Shown one piece after another: positions 58,801 through 64,000 of a stretch of DNA of 64,000 nt. Under the pieces are notes generated by a model. The model made no database searches. It worked only from the letters and a program-made list of their open reading frames with translations, and was not told where the DNA came from. The stretch is from assembly GCA_029931535.1 (NCBI GenBank), contig JAQPZY010001621.1, positions 2,642,001 through 2,706,000 of the forward strand. The letters run 5' to 3'. Source of the stretch: Margaritifera margaritifera (taxonomy: Eukaryota > Mollusca > Bivalvia > Unionida > Margaritiferidae). Each line of letters begins with the position of its first letter. The first letter of the stretch is position 1. The position numbers and the translations under genes were made by a program.

Positions 58801-61630
58801 TTGAGTAGGCAGAAGAAGGAAAGAGTTGCTTTGGCTATAGAAGGAAGAAGTTGAGACTATTAGAAATGGTATGCTGTTCTCACATGACATCATTTGAGCC
58901 TCTTGCAATAACTTTTAATAAAAATATGCATGTCACCTTGTATCTATTACGTGCCCATTTACAATGCTAATCTTTGAAATAAAAGTAGGTATGTAACATG
59001 TTTGCTAGCACAGAAAGTTAAAAAAGTGTTTGATAAGGTGATAATGTACACTTATACTTGACTGGAGAGATGAAGGACTGAAAGTCTGGAATTTTTGATG
59101 AGCTTTTGTAAGGAAATGGGCTTAAAGATACAAATTATTTTAATATCACAAGAATCATAATTCTATAACTATAGACAATATGTTAGAAATCACACAGGCT
59201 ATCTCAAGATAATGCTGCTTAACATTTTAAAAGAAATAAAACAAAAACCCAGCAGAATCATAAGCAAGGTCAAATGGTTTTTCAGTGATTAATCTGCAAA
59301 TTTGTATCGATGCATACTACATTGCTCAAGATGATAATCTTGAAAACTGTTTAAATGTTGATGGGCATTATGAACATGGCACTTTGTTCATCTCTCTTTC
59401 TCTCACTCTCTCAGACATACACACACACATGCACAAAGAATAAATTCAGTATGACTAGATCTTGGGATTACTGGTATTTGGTTTCCCAATAGTTAATGAG
59501 ACTTGTACCAGGGTTCCAGATTGAGTGATTCCATGGGATCAATGAAAACCTAAATCTTAAAAAAATTCCCTTTAGCATCAATACAAGTTTAATGATTTTC
59601 TTTTTAACAAACACGCATATACAATCGTAGATTTAATTAGTTCTTGATGTACATTATGTATCTTCACACATTGCTTTTCCATACAATGACTTTTCATGGC
59701 ACGTTTTGTCCATATCTTTCATTAAAACTTAAGTGTTTTGGGGATTAACTGCACAATTTTAATTCATACTTATCAACCAATTCAAATAATCATTACATCC
59801 TTTCTCCACATATTTAGTTTATGATGACCTCTAAGAATCTGTTACAGTAAATAGTATTATTACTTTCCTAAAATTTATTCTGAATTCTGATTGGCTGAGT
59901 AAGTCACATGCACTCAGCAGTGATACAATCTATTGGTTTTCTCACAGTGATTTCAGCTCCCTAACACAACATATTGTGCTCACATGGGGACATTTTTAGA
60001 TAACTATGAAAGTAATAAAACAATCATGGGCTTTTGTTTCGCGTTTGCCAATATCATATTTCGCAGCTCAAAAGATGAATGCTGTTTTTGACAGAGACTT
60101 TACATCTTTTATCAATCTGCATGTAATTGTATTGAAAACAAAAATTCAAATTCATGTTTCTGATATTGTTGCATGAAATACTTCCTATTTTACTGTTATA
60201 TGTTGGGTCTGATTTTACCAATGATTTGTGCACTGTAATGAAGCAAAAGTAAATAATTTGCATATAGTAATAATCAGGATAAGTTAATCATAGGAATTTT
60301 CTTCAAAAGTTGCTGTTGTAATGGATTCAGTTTGCAAATAAAGTGGTTATCTTTAGTAATCTTTTATATCTTTTTTTGTCATCTGGCACACAATCTTGTT
60401 AGCACAAGTAGCACCACAGTTTTTGATGGATTGCAATGAAACTTTACTTGGTAAATATTCTGGTTATTATCAGAATATGTGCACGTCAGTTGTTCACTTT
60501 GCTCTTGTAATTGTTGTTAGAGTTATTGCCCCTTTTCTCTCGATGGTGAATGCAATCTATGATAGACTCTTTTGAATGCATAGACCTGCAAGCTTGTGTA
60601 ATATATCATGGAAATTCAGTATCCCCTCGCATCGAGAGTTACTATTGGAATAAGCATAAGATATGAATTATGTAAGTGTAGTATATAGTACCATTGATCA
60701 AGTCTAGAGTGAATATACTTTTAAAAGTGCCTAAATTGCATGTGTGTCAGAAATGGTAATTAATAATAGAGTGCTTGAAGCATCTGAAGTTTTAAATTTC
60801 AACTTGGACATGCATCCAGTCTTTCAATGATAGCCAGTAGCTGTCATTAGATATTACACTCCATTTGCCATTTCATCATATAAACCACACCTGTTAACCC
60901 AAAGAGCCATGTTTTATCCCATTGTTAAGCAACCTTTTGGCTTGTTTTAATTTTCAGTCCTAGTACCAACTCGAAACACTTCTGCTTGTAAAACCATCAA
61001 ATGATGGTTTGAAATTGGGTAAAAGTTTAGTTTTAATTTTGATAATTTGTATTTTAAATATTCTGGATATCAGCATCCGTTATTGTCTTAATTTCTCTTG
61101 TAATCTGTTATGTGTCAGAATTGGGGTTTTTCACACTATTTCAGATTTAGACTCGCACAGAGTTTATTTTCTCTGTCAAAATAGATATAGACAATTTACT
61201 GATAACCAAATTGACTTTTGAGCTGTCTTTCAATTTTGTTTATCCTACTTTCTACTTTGCAATTTTAAACTGCTGTTCATTCATGTTTCTGGCAGCTTGG
61301 TCAATTTTTATTTTCAGCTTTGTATATAAGTTATAGTTGGAGGCTGGTGTGAGAGAGCATTCATTTAGATTGTGGTATGTTCTATGATGAATAAACCACT
61401 TGCATTGAATGGTGTACCTTTGTGATCGACAGAACAAGACTTTCACCATCTGAACTCGAGTCTGGACTTTACCATAAGTATTGGATCCATCCATCTGATT
61501 GGATTAAATTTAGGTCTTGTTATTTATTTTACTAATAAAATTATTTAACACTAGACTTGAACTTTAAGACATCAAGGTGAACTAGGGTCTAGGTGTATAA
61601 GATCTTGTCTGAACTCGATCCAATCCATTG
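58800..61630. other. No gene recognised (3' UTR extension or downstream flank)
   Basis: AT-rich sequence with polyadenylation-like signals and simple repeats (CT/CA-rich at 59386-59435) but no recognisable exon. The part from 60370 has weak similarity to the leader of families A and C ('ttgttagcacaagtag...gattgcaatgaaactttac'). ORFs at 61009-61221 (+) and 61252-61494 (-) are unsupported. Confidence 0.4.
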
Positions 61631-61637
61631 GTAAAAG

Positions 61638-62215
61638 TTTATATGCCCTGACTGTGATACCAGAAAGAGGGCATATGCTGTTGTCCATCCATACAGCCAC
61701 AAGTCTGTACATATGTCCCAAATCCATTTTACTGCCATAGCACAAAAACTATTGGACTTGGAGCCATGAAATTTTACACACTATCATAGTTACAAGTGGA
61801 TGACCGGGTTGGATTTTTAGGCCATAACAGCAATTTTTAAAATGTTTACACATTTTTGAACTTTCTACTTTTTTTGAAAACTCGTTAGCAGAATTAAGCA
61901 AAAACCACAAGAGGGTGACAAATGGAATGGTAGGCCTTGTTGTATTCACATGTAGAACTGATTAAATTTTAAAGTCATTACAGTAATTTGTCAATTTTTT
62001 TATGCAATTTTGACTTTTTGTGGACTTCTGTTTTAAAAAAAAACTGTTAGCACAATTTAGCAAAAATTATGTGAGAGAGAAATCTGAAATTTGGTATGCA
62101 CGTTTGTATGCATAATTAGATGACCTGATGAGATTTTCATGCCATTATAGCAATTTTTAATTTTTTTTATCTAGTTTTGAATTTTTGGGGTCTTGGTCTT
62201 TTTTGGTCTGGTAGC
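61638..62215 (+). mobile_element. Family C element with 'tatgccct' fold-back head
   Basis: Head tatgccct...agggcata (about 61650-61677) is an inverted repeat around a short loop. Units follow with 'gttagcagaattaagcaaaaacc', 'tttggtatgcacgtttgtatgcataattagatgacctgatgagattttcatgcca'. It begins with 'attactgccatag' leader sequence. Confidence 0.7.
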
Positions 62216-63277
62216 ATGCATATTTTACAAACACTAATCTAGATGTTTTAATAGATTGTTGTGACACAGTTTTATTACAATAGAACACTTGTGACACTAC
62301 AAACTGTAACATGTATTTTTCAACCAACCAAGCAATGGTCTCTCAGCATGTCTTGAAAATTCATTCAGTCTTGTTTAAGTATATGCATAATTCACCCAGT
62401 TAGATTAGTATGATTTTTTTTACTAGTCGTGCCATCAAGCCATCGTTTTTTTCCTGGTCAGGAGATGACATAACAAGAACCTTTGAACCTTTAATATTCA
62501 ATGTTTGGGTCTTTTCAAACATGTTTTGGTTTTATCCACTGGAAATTTTGTGTCAGTAAGGACATCCGATGAAAAGATTTTGCAAAATTTTTAAACAGTA
62601 AGGAGGAATTTTGTTCATAAGAAGAAACATATTGAGAGGACATGTCTTTACCATAATTTATTATTTGTATGATGACAATGGCATAAAATATTACCACACA
62701 AGATGTTGGATTTGTATGTTGCACTGTGTTACACCATCTAGGTCAGTATATTAACTTCTATACATGTCAGCTTGCCTGTCAGATATCCTGTGTAGACTTG
62801 GTGACAATTTTTATATCAAATTATCAGTGCCATTCATAGAACATAACATAAATATATTTGTTCTCTGTTTAGAACAACTGTTCATGTTGCTAACTTTAAA
62901 TATACTTAATAATAAATTAACATTTGTGTTGCTGGACATGTAGTTTTTCAGCTCATCTGTTGCAAGGGGTTATAATTTATCTGAGCAAGATATTAATTTA
63001 TTTTGCAGCTGTGTTTCTTCTTCCAATACGCTACCCGATCATAATACCTTAGGAGTATGACCACTACCTCATAAATCCAGCCCTCCCAAGGTAAAATTTT
63101 AGCTATGAAAGCTACAAGTTGTCTGCCCACATAGGTGGGAGTCACACAGTGATCTCCCCTTAGATATAGGAATTGGCACCAAATCCCATCTATATTTCAG
63201 TTACTACTTCCACTCATGCTAGGTAACTTGCTCTTTAGTTGATCATAGTACATACCTGGTAAGTATGCACTCTGTGG

Positions 63278-63664
63278 ATGAAGAATCGGTGGGCTGCAGT
63301 ACTGATTAGACAGTCAAGAATGACAGGGAAAGTGAATAAGTGCAATATTAAGGACAAGGATGTCATCAGCATAGTCTCCGATGCCGCCTTGGTCAACATA
63401 TTTCTTATAGAAGAGATTTTTAAGGTAGAGGGCTCATCAGCGAATAAGAGAACTAGGCGAACCTTTTCAGCTACAGCTACACATATGGCCCTAACTCCAC
63501 CTTCACCTCCTCAACCAGAAAAGTCTCTTTTGGTGGTACAAATCGGACTTGTGCAACAAAGGTATGATGGCCAGTCTATACTTCCAATGATAAACGAGGC
63601 AGATCAACAGCAGGCGAATCTAACTCGGACACTGTCCAACCTGACGCAAAGGGGGACCATTTAA
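63278..63664 (+). CDS. Unassigned 128-codon ORF
   Basis: The frame begins MKNRWAAVLIRQSRMTGK and contains a Pro-rich stretch (ALTPPSPPQPEKS), then a polar C-terminus (NEADQQQANLTRTLSNLT). It is the longest uninterrupted frame downstream of the EB gene, and its composition is more protein-like than its surroundings. I recognise no domain. It could be a fragment of a retroelement gag-like protein or of a neighbouring gene, or chance. Confidence 0.25.
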   Translation: MKNRWAAVLIRQSRMTGKVNKCNIKDKDVISIVSDAALVNIFLIEEIFKVEGSSANKRTRRTFSATATHMALTPPSPPQPEKSLLVVQIGLVQQRYDGQSILPMINEADQQQANLTRTLSNLTQRGTI

Positions 63665-63914
63665 TTTTTGTGGATCCAATAGCCCATAACCCATCCCAGC
63701 ATCATGAACCTGGCACTGAGGGGGAAAGATAAGATTGCCCCATTTCATCAGGATCAGACTCTGCTATCAGAGTTGGATTGCACGAGGTGAACACCAAAGC
63801 TGATCTTACCTATAAAGTTGAATGATGGGACCGCTTAAGTTGATAAAATATTTTATATTTTGCCCCTACATCAGAACACCAGCACTCATAGGGATCAGTG
63901 TACCCATTATAGTA

Positions 63915-64000
63915 CGGAACCATGGTGGCTCAGTGGTTAGTGTGCCGGACTCTCGACCCAAAGGGCCTGGGTTCAGATCCTACCATCGGACCAGCCTGGG
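63915..64000 (+). mobile_element. tRNA-derived SINE head, cut by the window end
   Basis: Box A TGGCTCAGTGG (63926-63936) and box B GGTTCAGATCC (63970-63980) have tRNA-like spacing and match the head of the SINE at 50487-50676. I prefer a SINE to a true tRNA gene because the anticodon arm is not convincing. The body lies beyond the window. Confidence 0.75.

Noticed and set aside
63915..64000. Functional tRNA gene
   Set aside because: A and B boxes are present, but the anticodon arm is unconvincing and the sequence matches the head of the intronic SINE.

Overview
The window looks like an AT-rich metazoan nuclear genome, most likely a mollusc and perhaps a bivalve. The evidence is one animal gene split by large GT-AG introns, and introns packed with repeats: hairpin-headed tandem-repeat elements of a type I associate with mollusc genomes, tRNA-derived SINEs, a CR1/Jockey-type LINE, a DIRS-like retroelement and hAT transposons. 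The species cannot be named from this sequence alone.

Only one gene is well supported. It is an EB-family (MAPRE/EB1) microtubule plus-end tracking protein on the + strand, with coding exons from 8002 to 57155. Each spliced product has seven coding exons and 285 codons. They encode an N-terminal calponin-homology (CH) domain, a Ser/Pro/Ala/Gly linker, the EB-homology coiled coil and an acidic tail ending EEY. Residue numbering through the CH domain matches human EB1 without gaps. The 5' UTR begins upstream of an acceptor at 7988, and its first exon was not identified.

The main discovery is that the exon for residues 54-89 is present twice in tandem (3A, 26821-26927; 3B, 28530-28636). Both copies are 107 bp, with the same phase and intact splice sites, and the peptides match at 24 of 36 positions. 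Including both copies reaches a stop at 28536, and skipping both reaches a stop at 40024. Exactly one copy must therefore be used, so the gene should make two CH-domain isoforms of EB.

Layout: 1-7988 is upstream or 5' intron sequence with tandem-repeat elements. Intron 1 (8123-15757) carries several minisatellites, including a 61-bp array with a four-unit higher-order pattern. Intron 2 (15797-26820) holds a decayed LINE (16690-18992), a 1626-bp hAT element with perfect terminal repeats and 8-bp target duplication (19076-20701), and a hAT-like zinc-finger fragment. Intron 3 (28637-39982) is dominated by nested Helentron/HINE-like arrays and contains a 290-bp near-perfect palindrome. Intron 4 (40239-45242) contains a decayed DIRS-like element (42140-44760). 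Introns 5 and 6 hold more HINE-like arrays, a SINE and a hAT remnant. After the stop come a relatively repeat-free 3' UTR and flank, more repeats, an unassigned 128-codon ORF, and a SINE head cut by the window end.
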